A stretch of 64,000 nucleotides of DNA from CAYSCW01 sp964449165 (GTDB taxonomy: Bacteria > Acidobacteriota > Aminicenantia > Aminicenantales > Aminicenantaceae). The notes beneath the pieces are model-generated. The model saw only the letters and a program-made list of their open reading frames with translations, did no database searches and had not been told where the DNA came from. The position numbers and the translations under genes were made by a program. Below, piece by piece: positions 34,810-43,620 of the stretch (positions are counted from its first letter, which is position 1; each line of letters begins with the position of its first letter). Where the stretch lies: contig CAYVAT010000003.1 in the NCBI GenBank assembly GCA_964449165.1, forward strand, positions 1-64,000, given 5' to 3'.

Positions 34810-35703
34810 TTATTCCTCGAGAATATAATAGTAAGGATTGACAGACTTCCCGTTGAGGCGGACTTCATAATGGACATGAGGGCCTAAGGCTTTTCCTGTC
34901 TTTCCGATAAGCCCGATAGTATCTCCTCTTTTTACTTTTTGCCCTGGCTTAACCAAAAATTTGCTGAGGTGGCAGTAAACTGTCGTATACCCTCCCCTGT
35001 GGCTGATCTTGATCGTCTTTCCTCCGATTTTATCTCTTTTGGTTTGAATAACCACTCCGTCTGCAGTAGCAACCACTGGATTCCCGAAATAAGTGGCGAT
35101 GTCAATACCGCGGTGGAATGCCCTCTTTCCAGTAAAGGGATCGTCTCTCCAGCCAAAGGAAGAAACCCAATAGCCCTTCGTGGGTGCTATGCTGGGGGTA
35201 CCAGCAAGCCTTAAGGACTCATTCTCAAAAAAAGTGACCAGAGTGTTGAGATTTTTTTCTACACCTTCAGCCTTCTGGCTGACTGTCTCCAGACTCTGAA
35301 GGCTCATTTGCTGAGAAAGATTTGGAGTGCTCGATTCCTGTCCATTGCTCGTTCCACTGCCGATTCCCGCCTCTTTGAGAACATCTGGTGATTTGAGCCC
35401 GGCCATAATATTGAGCTTCTTGGCATAATTTTCGAAATGTTCGATAGTGGCCTCGAGCTGGGCAACAGTACTTTTGTACTGAACTATGGTTTCATCTTTC
35501 TTGATATTTTCCTGGATAAGCTGTTTATATTTTTTCCTGGTGACATTCATGGTGAAATAATCGACAAGAAAGACCATAAAGGCCACAAAGATGAAGGCAA
35601 GAATGCCAGCCCAGATTCGGATTGTCTTTTTGGAGAGTGAAACGGTTTTAGGTTTCCCTTTACGATGAGGAAGGATGATGAGAGATATGACCTTTTCCGG
35701 CAT
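34810..35703 (-). CDS. Membrane-anchored M23 peptidoglycan endopeptidase
   Basis: A 297-residue protein with a single membrane helix (about 28-48), a coiled-coil region (about 55-95), a Ser/Gly-rich linker and a C-terminal LytM/M23 domain with metal ligands in HRGIDIA (HxxxD) and HVHYEV (HxH). The complete ligand set suggests an active zinc endopeptidase that trims peptidoglycan cross-links in the periplasm. I use ATG 35703; a TTG codon directly before it is also open. It is convergent with fmt. Confidence 0.9.
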   Translation of the reverse strand: MPEKVISLIILPHRKGKPKTVSLSKKTIRIWAGILAFIFVAFMVFLVDYFTMNVTRKKYKQLIQENIKKDETIVQYKSTVAQLEATIEHFENYAKKLNIMAGLKSPDVLKEAGIGSGTSNGQESSTPNLSQQMSLQSLETVSQKAEGVEKNLNTLVTFFENESLRLAGTPSIAPTKGYWVSSFGWRDDPFTGKRAFHRGIDIATYFGNPVVATADGVVIQTKRDKIGGKTIKISHRGGYTTVYCHLSKFLVKPGQKVKRGDTIGLIGKTGKALGPHVHYEVRLNGKSVNPYYYILEE

Positions 35704-35787
35704 CAATCTGTATCCTTGATTATCATAATTGAAAAAACAATGTCAAGCGATTTATTTACAGAGACAGCACCTTTTACAGAAAAATAT

Positions 35788-36183
35788 TTAAGGGAGAGTC
35801 TGCTCGATCCATTTTATGATGTCTTGAGTTGATGATCCTGGCAAAAAGACTTCCTTGATGCCTATTTCATTCAGGTAAGGTATATCTTTATCAGGAATTA
35901 TACCTCCTGCGATAACAAAGACGTCCTCGGCTTTATTTTCTCTGAGCAGATTTATGATCTTAGGAAAGAGGACTTTGTGCGCCCCAGAGAGTATACTTAA
36001 TCCTATGAGATCCACATCCTCCTGAATGGCTGCTTGTACGATCTCTTCAGGTGTGCGCCTTAATCCTGTATAGATGACCTCGTAGCCGGCATCCCGCAGA
36101 GCACGACAGATCACTTTTGCTCCTCGGTCGTGACCATCCAGTCCTGGTTTAGCGATCAAGATTCTGATTTTCTTCTCAGGCAT
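35788..36183 (-). CDS. B12-binding small subunit of an acyl-CoA mutase
   Basis: A 131-residue cobalamin-binding subunit with the base-off/His-on motif DGHDRG (DxHxxG, about residue 16), the SILSGAH loop and the GGIIPDKD segment. It partners the catalytic subunit encoded 134 nt upstream. Start ATG 36183 with a strong GGAGGGAG; the longer open frame is discarded. By the large-subunit residues the holoenzyme may be isobutyryl-CoA rather than methylmalonyl-CoA mutase, so I leave the symbol blank. Confidence 0.92.
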   Translation of the reverse strand: MPEKKIRILIAKPGLDGHDRGAKVICRALRDAGYEVIYTGLRRTPEEIVQAAIQEDVDLIGLSILSGAHKVLFPKIINLLRENKAEDVFVIAGGIIPDKDIPYLNEIGIKEVFLPGSSTQDIIKWIEQTLP

Positions 36184-36316
36184 AACTCCCTCCAAAAATA
36201 AGAGCGAATAACCTCTCAAGAGAAAACAAGAACAGGGAATGAATGGTTTTCCTCTGATCCTTGTTATCTTTTCTTGTCTCGAAACCTCGGTCTATATTCA
36301 TAGGCTATGCTGGATA

Positions 36317-37993
36317 CTAAAAGGTTACCGGCTCTCGATACACTCCAAAAACTTCTTTTAAAGAATCAACGATTTCGCCCAATGTGGCGTAACTCTTGAC
36401 TGTTTTGATTAAAGATGGCATGAGGTTTTGGCTGTCTTCTGCTGCCTTCTTTAAATCCTGGAGATTTTGTTTGACTCGGGCTTGATTCCTCGTTTTTTTC
36501 ACTTCCTTCAACCGCTCCAGCTGCTGTCTAGCCACAGACTCATCAATATGCAGGAAGGGAATGGATTCGTAATCCATCTGGAAGGCGTTAACGCCCACGA
36601 TGATCTTTTCCTTTCTTTCCACCGCCTTTTGGTATTTATAGGCACTGTCAGCGATTTCTCGCTGGGGAAATCCAAGTTCTATGGCTTTGACCATGCCTCC
36701 CATGTCATCGATCTTCCTGATGTATTCCTTAGCTCCTTCTTCCATTTCTTTGGTGAATTTTTCGATAAAGTAGCTTCCTCCCAGAGGATCAAGACAATTG
36801 GCCACACCGCTTTCATGCGCAATGATCTGTTGAGTTCTGAGCGCGATAGTGACAGCCTCCTCTGAGGGCAAGGCATAGGTCTCATCCAGAGAATTGGTGT
36901 GAAGAGATTGAGTTCCTCCCAGAACTGCAGCCAGAGCTTGAATGGCCACTCTAACAATATTGTTATAAGGCTGCTGGGCCATGAGTGAGACGCCTGAAGT
37001 TTGGGTATGAAACCTCAGCCACCAGGATCTTGAGTTCTTTGCACCAAATCTCTCACGCATCATCTCAGCCCAGATTTTTCTGGCAGCCCTGAACTTGGCA
37101 ATTTCTTCGAAGAAATCATTATGAGCGTTGAAGAAGTAAGAAAGCCTCGGTGCAAATTCATCGATATCCAGTCCTCTTTCCAGAGCCCATTCCACATACT
37201 CGATTCCATCTCTCAAGGTGAAAGCCAGTTCCTGTAAGGCTGTTGCTCCCGCCTCCCGGATATGATATCCCGAGATAGAGATGGTGTTCCATCTGGGAAC
37301 ATTCTTTGATCCGAATTCAAAGGTATCAACGATCAACTTCATGGAAGGCTTGGGAGGAAAGATAAATTCTTTCTGAGCGATGTATTCTTTGAGGATGTCA
37401 TTCTGAATGGTACCTGATATCACTCCAGGAGAGATGCCTTGTTTTTCGGCCACTGCTATGTACATCGCCCAGAGAATGGCAGCTGTGGGATTGATGGTCA
37501 TGGAAGTGGAGATCTTATCCAGAGGAATGCCATCAAAAAGGATTTCCATATCAGCCAGTGTATCCACAGCTACTCCACATTTCCCTATTTCCCCTTGCGA
37601 TAGCGGATGATCTGAATCAACTCCCATCAAGGTGGGAAGGTGAAAGGCCACGCTTAACCCTGTTTGTCCGTGAGAGAGAAGATATTTATATCTTTTGTTG
37701 GTGTCCTCGGCAGTTCCGAATCCGGAAAACTGCCTGATGGTCCACATCCGGCCCCGATACATGGTGGGATGAATTCCTCTTGTATAAGGATATTCACCTG
37801 GAAATCCAAGGTCCCTCTTATAGTCGAACTCCTCTAAATCTGCGGGAGTGTAGAGCTCTTTTATTTCTTTTCCAGATACAGTGGTAAAATCTCTGTTCTT
37901 TTCTCCTCCGCTTTTTAAGGTTTTATCGAAATTCTCTTTTTTCCAGCGAAGATAGGATTTTTTAATGTCATTTTGTCCTGGTTTCTTCTTCAA
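36317..37993 (-). CDS. Acyl-CoA mutase catalytic (large) subunit, isobutyryl-CoA-mutase-like by key residues
   Basis: A 558-residue TIM-barrel subunit of a B12-dependent acyl-CoA mutase, lacking its own B12 domain (supplied by the downstream gene). Family signatures: YPYTRGIHPTMYRGRMWTIRQ (shown in part), GTIQNDILKEY, SISGYHIREAG with the conserved His at 244, and LDPLGGSYFIE. At the two positions that set substrate choice it has Phe89 (RQFSGFG) and Gln207 (AQKEF), where methylmalonyl-CoA mutases have Tyr and Arg. Phe/Gln is the combination of isobutyryl-CoA mutase. Automatic annotation would be methylmalonyl-CoA mutase. Start is TTG 37993, with AGAAGGA upstream. No meaB chaperone or methylmalonyl-CoA epimerase gene is in the window. 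Confidence 0.9.
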   Translation of the reverse strand: MKKKPGQNDIKKSYLRWKKENFDKTLKSGGEKNRDFTTVSGKEIKELYTPADLEEFDYKRDLGFPGEYPYTRGIHPTMYRGRMWTIRQFSGFGTAEDTNKRYKYLLSHGQTGLSVAFHLPTLMGVDSDHPLSQGEIGKCGVAVDTLADMEILFDGIPLDKISTSMTINPTAAILWAMYIAVAEKQGISPGVISGTIQNDILKEYIAQKEFIFPPKPSMKLIVDTFEFGSKNVPRWNTISISGYHIREAGATALQELAFTLRDGIEYVEWALERGLDIDEFAPRLSYFFNAHNDFFEEIAKFRAARKIWAEMMRERFGAKNSRSWWLRFHTQTSGVSLMAQQPYNNIVRVAIQALAAVLGGTQSLHTNSLDETYALPSEEAVTIALRTQQIIAHESGVANCLDPLGGSYFIEKFTKEMEEGAKEYIRKIDDMGGMVKAIELGFPQREIADSAYKYQKAVERKEKIIVGVNAFQMDYESIPFLHIDESVARQQLERLKEVKKTRNQARVKQNLQDLKKAAEDSQNLMPSLIKTVKSYATLGEIVDSLKEVFGVYREPVTF

Positions 37994-38060
37994 AATTTTT
38001 CCTTCTCCCTTATAAGTCTAAAGATGAATTTGAATGATAATTCAATCTGGAATGATTTCT

Positions 38061-38318
38061 TTAATCTTCGGTGACTTTGAAAACCAAATCATTTTCCCTG
38101 ACAGGACTCTCCACTTTAAGACCGATCGGTTCACCGGGCTCAGCCACATCAACCGATTTGTGTTCTATCTGCATGGATTCAACTTTTTGATAGAAATCTG
38201 TGGTATGGCCTTTGAAGTGGATGGTGTCTCCTATCTGGAGCTTTGCCTTTGACAATTCAAGAACACCCACGTTAATCTTGGAGAAATAATGAGTGATTTT
38301 TCCGATTTCTTCTTCCAT
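38061..38318 (-). CDS. Small EF-Tu domain-2-like protein
   Basis: An 85-residue protein that is a free-standing beta-barrel resembling domain 2 of translational GTPases (KLQIGDTIHFKGHTTDFYQKVESMQ, shown in part). It is often annotated as translation elongation factor-like protein. There is no GTPase domain. Strong AAAAGGAGG before the ATG. It sits between the SDR and mutase genes on the same strand; whether it has a translation role or has been recruited elsewhere is unknown. Confidence 0.78.
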   Translation of the reverse strand: MEEEIGKITHYFSKINVGVLELSKAKLQIGDTIHFKGHTTDFYQKVESMQIEHKSVDVAEPGEPIGLKVESPVRENDLVFKVTED

Positions 38319-38378
38319 CGAGGCCTCCTTTTAGATGATTACAAAATTATCAGAATTGGGGGATTTAAGCAAGCTGTT

Positions 38379-39137
38379 TTAAGCACAGAGAACCGAGGCT
38401 CCGTTCACATTCAGAACCTCTCCAGAAATATGCCTGGCCAGGTCTGAGGCCAAGAAGATTATCGGCCCGGCAATATCTTCTGGTGGCGGGATTCTCCGCA
38501 AGGGAATACTCTCCTGGATGCTCATGCGGTAATCTGGGTCACTGAAGACCTCAGCGCACATATCCGTATCCACCCAGCCGGGAGCCACACAGTTGACTCG
38601 AATGTTAAAGGGAGCGAGCTCAACAGCCAGAGATTTGGTTAGGGCTATCAACGCACCCTTGCTCGCTGCATAATGCGAGTGGAAAGCCTCTCCTCTTACT
38701 CCGGCCGTGGAGGAAACATTGATGATCCATCCTCTCTTTTTTTCTTTCATGAATGGTACCACAGCGTTGCAGGTATGGAAAACAGCATCCAGGTTGATGC
38801 TCATTGTTTCTGACCAAACTTCCTCATCCATGTTGCCTATCTCTCCATAAGTCCAGATACCGGCATTATTAACCAAAACATCTATCCTTTCCCACTCTTG
38901 GATGATCTTTCCCACCATCTGGTGAATCTGGCCTCTCTCTACTAGGTCGATTTTAAAAGTCAAACACTCTCTTCCCATTTTCGTGATCTGCTGCTTGACT
39001 TCTTCAGCTGCTTCTCGGTGGATGCGAAAATTGATTGCTACATCGGCTCCGGCCTTGGCAAAAAGAATGGCTGTTGAGCGCCCGATTCCCCTTGACCCGC
39101 CGGTGACAAGCACTCTCCTTCCGCTAAGATTAATCAT
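38379..39137 (-). CDS. Short-chain dehydrogenase/reductase (FabG-like)
   Basis: Classical SDR of 252 residues: cofactor loop TGGSRGIGRS (about 13), NNAG, catalytic Ser in INVSSTAG and YAASK (YxxxK). It is FabG-like in overall sequence, but the isolated context, away from fatty-acid genes and beside acyl-CoA mutase genes, suggests a 3-hydroxyacyl-CoA or other keto-reduction. Cofactor preference not clear. Excellent AAAGGAGG site. Confidence 0.88.
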   Translation of the reverse strand: MINLSGRRVLVTGGSRGIGRSTAILFAKAGADVAINFRIHREAAEEVKQQITKMGRECLTFKIDLVERGQIHQMVGKIIQEWERIDVLVNNAGIWTYGEIGNMDEEVWSETMSINLDAVFHTCNAVVPFMKEKKRGWIINVSSTAGVRGEAFHSHYAASKGALIALTKSLAVELAPFNIRVNCVAPGWVDTDMCAEVFSDPDYRMSIQESIPLRRIPPPEDIAGPIIFLASDLARHISGEVLNVNGASVLCA

Positions 39138-39291
39138 CGTTCCTCCTTTCTTTTTTTCTGTGACATAGAAACTCAGTTCCTCTGAGGAGAATTAAAATTT
39201 TTTTGATTTTACACACTGAATCATCATGCGATACAGTCGTCTTTTTTTTAAAAAGGAGCGAAGACTCGAAGCAAAGGGAAAATGACCTTCC

Positions 39292-41832
39292 CTATGCATA
39301 ATCAAGGCCTACATCTTTCATCTGGTCAAACTGGAGATATCTGTAGATTTCTTGCTTTTTGGGCTGAATTTTCTTCTTATAGATGGAGAAATATTCGTCA
39401 GGTGTGGGAAGCTTGCTTGAAAGGGCCGCTGTGGCAGCCAGTTCAGCAGAGCCAAGATAGACGCGGGCATTGTCGCCCATTCGGTTGTCAAAGTTACGTG
39501 TGGAGGTAGAAATGATGGTTGCTCCGGGCCTGACTCTGGCCTGATTTCCCATACAGAGCGAACAACCAGGAATTTCTGTCCGGGCACCTACGCCGGCGTA
39601 GATGGAATAATATCCTTCCCTCTGGAGTTGAGCTCTGTCCATCTTGGTAGGGGGAGTCAGCCAAATACGTGTCCGGAGATAACCTTCTCCATCGAATATT
39701 TTTCCAGCCGCCCGAAAGTGACTGATGTTGGTCATGCACGACCCGATGAATATCTCATCGATCATGTCTCCAGCTACTTCAGAGAGGACTTTCACGTCGT
39801 CAGGATCATTGGGGCAGGCTACGATAGGCTCTTTGATATCTTCGAGGTTGATTTCCAGGACTGCCGCATAATCGGCATTCTTATCCCTTTGCAGAAGCTT
39901 TGGATTGTTCAGCCATCTCTTGCAGGCTTCAATCCTTTTCTTTAAAGTACCGCCATCTTGGTATCCTTCCCCGATCATCTTTTCCATCAGGGCCACATTG
40001 CTTCTGATGCACTGGACCACACTCTCTATGCTGAGTGCAACCGTTGCGGCTGCGGCAGATCTCTCTGCACTGGCGTCGGTGAGTTCGTAGGCCTGCTCGA
40101 CTGGCAAATCTGGCAGACCCTCTATCTCTAAAATCCGGCCGTTAAAAATATTCTTCTTGTCCTTTTTTTCTACTGTAAGCAGACCCTCTTGGATTGCAAA
40201 GTAAGGAATGGCATTGACCACATCCCGGAGTGTTATCCCTGGTCGAAGTTTTCCGCTGAATTTGACCAGCACTGACTCAGGCATATCCAGCGGCATAAAT
40301 CCGAGGGTACCCGCAAAAGCCACCAGACCTGAGCCTGCAGGAAAGCTCAATCCTATCGGGAACCGAGTATGCGAATCACCCGCGGTTCCCAGCGTATCGG
40401 GAATCAACAGGCGGTTTAACCAGGAATGGATAACACCATCACCGGGCTTGAGGGAAACGCCCTTACGGTCGGTTATGAATCGAGAGAGCGATTTGTGCAT
40501 CTTGACGTCTGGAAGTTTGGGGTAAGCAGCTGTATGACAGAAAGACTGCATGAAGAGTTCTGTCTGAAACTCTAGGCAGGCCAATTCTTTGAGTTCATCT
40601 GCGGTCATGGGTCCTGTCGTATCCTGAGAGCCGACTGTAGTCATCTTTGGTTCACAGGCTGTTCCAGGAAGCACACCTTCCACACCGCAGGCTTTCCCAA
40701 CGATTTTCTGGGCTAAAGAAAAGCCTTGCCCTTCTTTAGGAAAAGGCCATTCCATTTTGGTAAAGAGATTAGCCTCTCCCATGCCCAGCTCTTTTCGAGC
40801 TTTTTCGGTCAGAGAACGTCCGATGATGAGGTTGAGTCGCCCACCTGCTCGGAACTCATCCTTAAGTGTAGCTGGCTTGAAATCGAAGGAGGCAATCTTT
40901 TCTCCAGATTCGTTGGTGATGACATGTGATTTCGAATCAATGACGATAACATCCCCTGTTTCCATCTTCGATACATCGCACATAAGAGGAAGTCCTCCAG
41001 AATCTTCAACTGTGTTGAAGAAGATAGGGGCGATCAGACCGCCGATAACCACTCCCCCTCTTCTCTTGTTTGGGACATAGGGGATATCCTCGCCTATATG
41101 CCACATCAGGGAATTGCAGGCGGATTTTCGGGATGAACCTGTCCCTACGACATCTCCCACAAAAGCCACTCGCGCTCCTTGTTGACGAAACCCTTTGATG
41201 GCATCTATTCCTCCGGGAAACCGGGTCTCTCCCATGGACAGGGCATGGAGAGGGATGTCGGGTCGGCTCCACGCATGCTTTGCTGGAGAGAGATCATCGG
41301 TGTTGGTTTCCCCATCGACCTTAAAGACTTTAAGGATTAGTCTTTCTGGAAATTTTGGCTTCTCAAGAATCCATTCGGCTTGGGCCCATGAGCGGAGGAC
41401 ACTCTCGGCAAAAGGATTGCTTTTGGCCATACGTACTATCTCATCGAAGCCACTATAGACAAGGGTGATCATCTTGAGAGCATTTGCTGCATCTTCGGCC
41501 AGTTCTTCATCCTGAAGCAATTCCAAAAGAGGCTGGACGTTGAATCCTCCTAGCATGGTACTCAGGATAGTTACTGCTTTTTTCCTGGATATAACAGGAG
41601 AAAAAGTGCTTCCCTTGGCCACTCTTGTTAACCATCCAGCTTTAACTTTTGCCGCAGGGTCAACTCCGGGTGCCACTCGGTTCACCATAAGATCCAGAAG
41701 GAGTTCTTCCTTACCCTCGGGGGGGTTCTCCAAGAGCGTGCAGATTTCTTCCGTATCCTCTGGGGATAAAGGTAGAGGAGGGATACCTTGTTTTTGCCGC
41801 TGGGAGTCATGCTCAAAGTAAGTTTTTAACAT
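39292..41832 (-). CDS. acnB: Bifunctional aconitate hydratase 2 / 2-methylisocitrate dehydratase
   Basis: 4Fe-4S enzyme of the TCA cycle (citrate to isocitrate), which in some bacteria also serves the methylcitrate cycle. 846 residues in the AcnB order: N-terminal HEAT-like domain (1-160), swivelling domain (about 165-380), then the catalytic domains with cluster Cys in GSCMTNISHF and GCSLCMGNQARV. I start at ATG 41832 (MLKTYFEHDSQ), with CGGAGA upstream; six codons upstream is an alternative. It is divergent from icd, with a MITE-like repeat between them. Confidence 0.95.
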   Translation of the reverse strand: MLKTYFEHDSQRQKQGIPPLPLSPEDTEEICTLLENPPEGKEELLLDLMVNRVAPGVDPAAKVKAGWLTRVAKGSTFSPVISRKKAVTILSTMLGGFNVQPLLELLQDEELAEDAANALKMITLVYSGFDEIVRMAKSNPFAESVLRSWAQAEWILEKPKFPERLILKVFKVDGETNTDDLSPAKHAWSRPDIPLHALSMGETRFPGGIDAIKGFRQQGARVAFVGDVVGTGSSRKSACNSLMWHIGEDIPYVPNKRRGGVVIGGLIAPIFFNTVEDSGGLPLMCDVSKMETGDVIVIDSKSHVITNESGEKIASFDFKPATLKDEFRAGGRLNLIIGRSLTEKARKELGMGEANLFTKMEWPFPKEGQGFSLAQKIVGKACGVEGVLPGTACEPKMTTVGSQDTTGPMTADELKELACLEFQTELFMQSFCHTAAYPKLPDVKMHKSLSRFITDRKGVSLKPGDGVIHSWLNRLLIPDTLGTAGDSHTRFPIGLSFPAGSGLVAFAGTLGFMPLDMPESVLVKFSGKLRPGITLRDVVNAIPYFAIQEGLLTVEKKDKKNIFNGRILEIEGLPDLPVEQAYELTDASAERSAAAATVALSIESVVQCIRSNVALMEKMIGEGYQDGGTLKKRIEACKRWLNNPKLLQRDKNADYAAVLEINLEDIKEPIVACPNDPDDVKVLSEVAGDMIDEIFIGSCMTNISHFRAAGKIFDGEGYLRTRIWLTPPTKMDRAQLQREGYYSIYAGVGARTEIPGCSLCMGNQARVRPGATIISTSTRNFDNRMGDNARVYLGSAELAATAALSSKLPTPDEYFSIYKKKIQPKKQEIYRYLQFDQMKDVGLDYA

Positions 41833-41911
41833 TGGTATTCTCCGAAGCAAAGATCATAGTCATTATCATGTATAAAATGTTTACCCTTCTTTGTCAAAAT
41901 ATTTTGAGAAT

Positions 41912-42100
41912 GCGTAAGCATCCTTATTTCCGTGATAGGGGTGAGGGATGGGGGGTCGTCAGCACGCTGATTTCCCCAGCGAGGAGAGTAGGAGAGGAAC
42001 CATGCCCGTTCAGTCCTCACAGGGGCTTCCTCATCCCCCATCCCTCACCCTTTTCAATTCAGTATATATTCAAATTCATCACGATCTTAAGGATGCTTAG
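41912..42100. repeat. MITE-like repeat element, copy A
   Basis: Non-coding 189-bp element with terminal inverted repeats AAGCATCCTTA (41916-41926) and TAAGGATGCTT (42088-42098). An internal 16-bp perfect inverted repeat (41939-41954 with 42035-42050) would form a long stem. It is flanked by identical 7-bp TGAGAAT (41905-41911 and 42101-42107), a probable target-site duplication. It shares most of its length with copy C (61664-61883) and its right half with copy B (58994-59073). It lies in the divergent spacer between acnB and icd. Confidence 0.8.
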
Positions 42101-42249
42101 TGAGAATACTGAGAGTTTCCAAAACAGCAATGGCATTCAAGCTGGCTTCTTCATTGATGAATTCGAATTATCGGGAATAATGAGTTGATTTTGCTCGAAA
42201 AAAAATATAATATTCTCTCTTTTATAATCACCAAAAAAGGAGTTTTAAT

Positions 42250-43452
42250 ATGGATCAAGCCGCAATCGAAAGAGCCAAGGAACATTTTGCCCAAATTGTA
42301 GAGGAACAGCTCAACAGAGTTGAAGCACTCAAAAAGGCTGCTGATTGGATTGATTATTCTCAACTCAAACCCATCATCATCGGAATCATTGGCGGCGACG
42401 GAATCGGTCCCTATATAGCCAAGGAGGCTCGTCGAGTCTTGGAATTTCTTCTGGATGAAGGCATAAAGACGGGAAAGATTGAAATACGCGATATTGAAGG
42501 TCTGACCATTGAAAATCGAGCCAAACACAGCAAATCTATCCCTGATGATATCTTGGAAGAGATTAAGAAATGTCATATCACTCTGAAAGGCCCCACAACC
42601 ACTCCGAGAAGAGGAGATCCCTGGCCTAATATCGAGAGCGCAAATGTGGCCATGCGCCGCTATCTTGACCTTTTTGCCAACGTCAGACCTGTGAGAGTGC
42701 CCAAAGACGGAATCGATTGGATGTTTTTCCGAGAAAACACCGAAGGTGCTTATATCATGGGAAGCCATGGAATCAACATCACCGACGATTTAGCCATGGA
42801 TTTCAAGGTCATCACCACTCAAGGTTCAGAGAGGATCATCCGTTTGGCATTCGAGTACGCCAAGAAGAATAACATTGATCGTGTGACTATCGTGACCAAA
42901 GCCAACGTAGTTAAAACATCTGATGGAAAATTTTTGGACATCGGCTATAAAATCGCCAAAGAATACCCCGGGATTGAAGCCGATGATTGGTATATCGATA
43001 TCATGACTGCTAAACTGGTCGACCCCAAGCGCAGAACTCAGTTCAGAGTCATGGTCCTCCCCAATCTTTACGGTGACATCCTTACCGATGAGGCTGCTGA
43101 ATTCCAAGGAGGTGTGGGTACAGCTGGAAGTGCAAACATCGGAAAACGCTATGCCATGTTTGAGGCCATCCATGGTTCTGCTCCCCGGATGGTCAGGGAA
43201 GGCCGGGCCAAATATGCTGATCCCTGCAGTTTGATTCGAGCTGCGGCTTTGCTCATCAACCACATCGGCTATCCAGAAGAAAGCAAAAATTTGGAGATGG
43301 CCTTGGATGTCTGTGGACAGTATGAGAAGAAATTGGTAATCACGGGAAGAGACACCGGCTGCACAGGAGCTGAGTTTGCAGATTATCTTATGGATACGAT
43401 TCAGGATCCCCAGCTAAAGGAGAAGTGGGAAAAATATCAGCAAGGAGCCTGA
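42250..43452 (+). CDS. icd: Isocitrate dehydrogenase (NAD/NADP)
   Basis: Converts isocitrate to 2-oxoglutarate in the TCA cycle. A 400-residue member of the isocitrate/isopropylmalate dehydrogenase family: GGDGIGPYI, the substrate-loop RRYLDLFANVRPVR, MFFRENTEGAY and the signature NLYGDILTDEAAEFQGGVG (shown in part), then HGSAPRM. The residues after HGSAP that normally set NAD versus NADP preference do not match either standard pattern clearly. Good AAGGAG before the ATG. First of an icd-mdh-fumB-sucC-sucD row. Confidence 0.92.
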   Translation: MDQAAIERAKEHFAQIVEEQLNRVEALKKAADWIDYSQLKPIIIGIIGGDGIGPYIAKEARRVLEFLLDEGIKTGKIEIRDIEGLTIENRAKHSKSIPDDILEEIKKCHITLKGPTTTPRRGDPWPNIESANVAMRRYLDLFANVRPVRVPKDGIDWMFFRENTEGAYIMGSHGINITDDLAMDFKVITTQGSERIIRLAFEYAKKNNIDRVTIVTKANVVKTSDGKFLDIGYKIAKEYPGIEADDWYIDIMTAKLVDPKRRTQFRVMVLPNLYGDILTDEAAEFQGGVGTAGSANIGKRYAMFEAIHGSAPRMVREGRAKYADPCSLIRAAALLINHIGYPEESKNLEMALDVCGQYEKKLVITGRDTGCTGAEFADYLMDTIQDPQLKEKWEKYQQGA

Positions 43453-43620
43453 CAGGAGAGAGTTTCTTGACTCCAGGTCTGATTTGAATTATATTCAGCA
43501 CAGAATTTTAAACCTTGTTTTAGCCGTTCCAGACTTTAAATGCTTGAGACGCTGAGGACGGAGAAGAAAGAGATTAACAAAGCAAATCTTTTTTATAATT
43601 AATCGAAGGGAGGTAATATT

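Noticed and set aside
41833..42249. Possible small ORFs in the acnB-icd spacer (e.g. + strand 41832-42188)
   Set aside because: They run through the inverted-repeat element and lack any conserved or codon-biased character.
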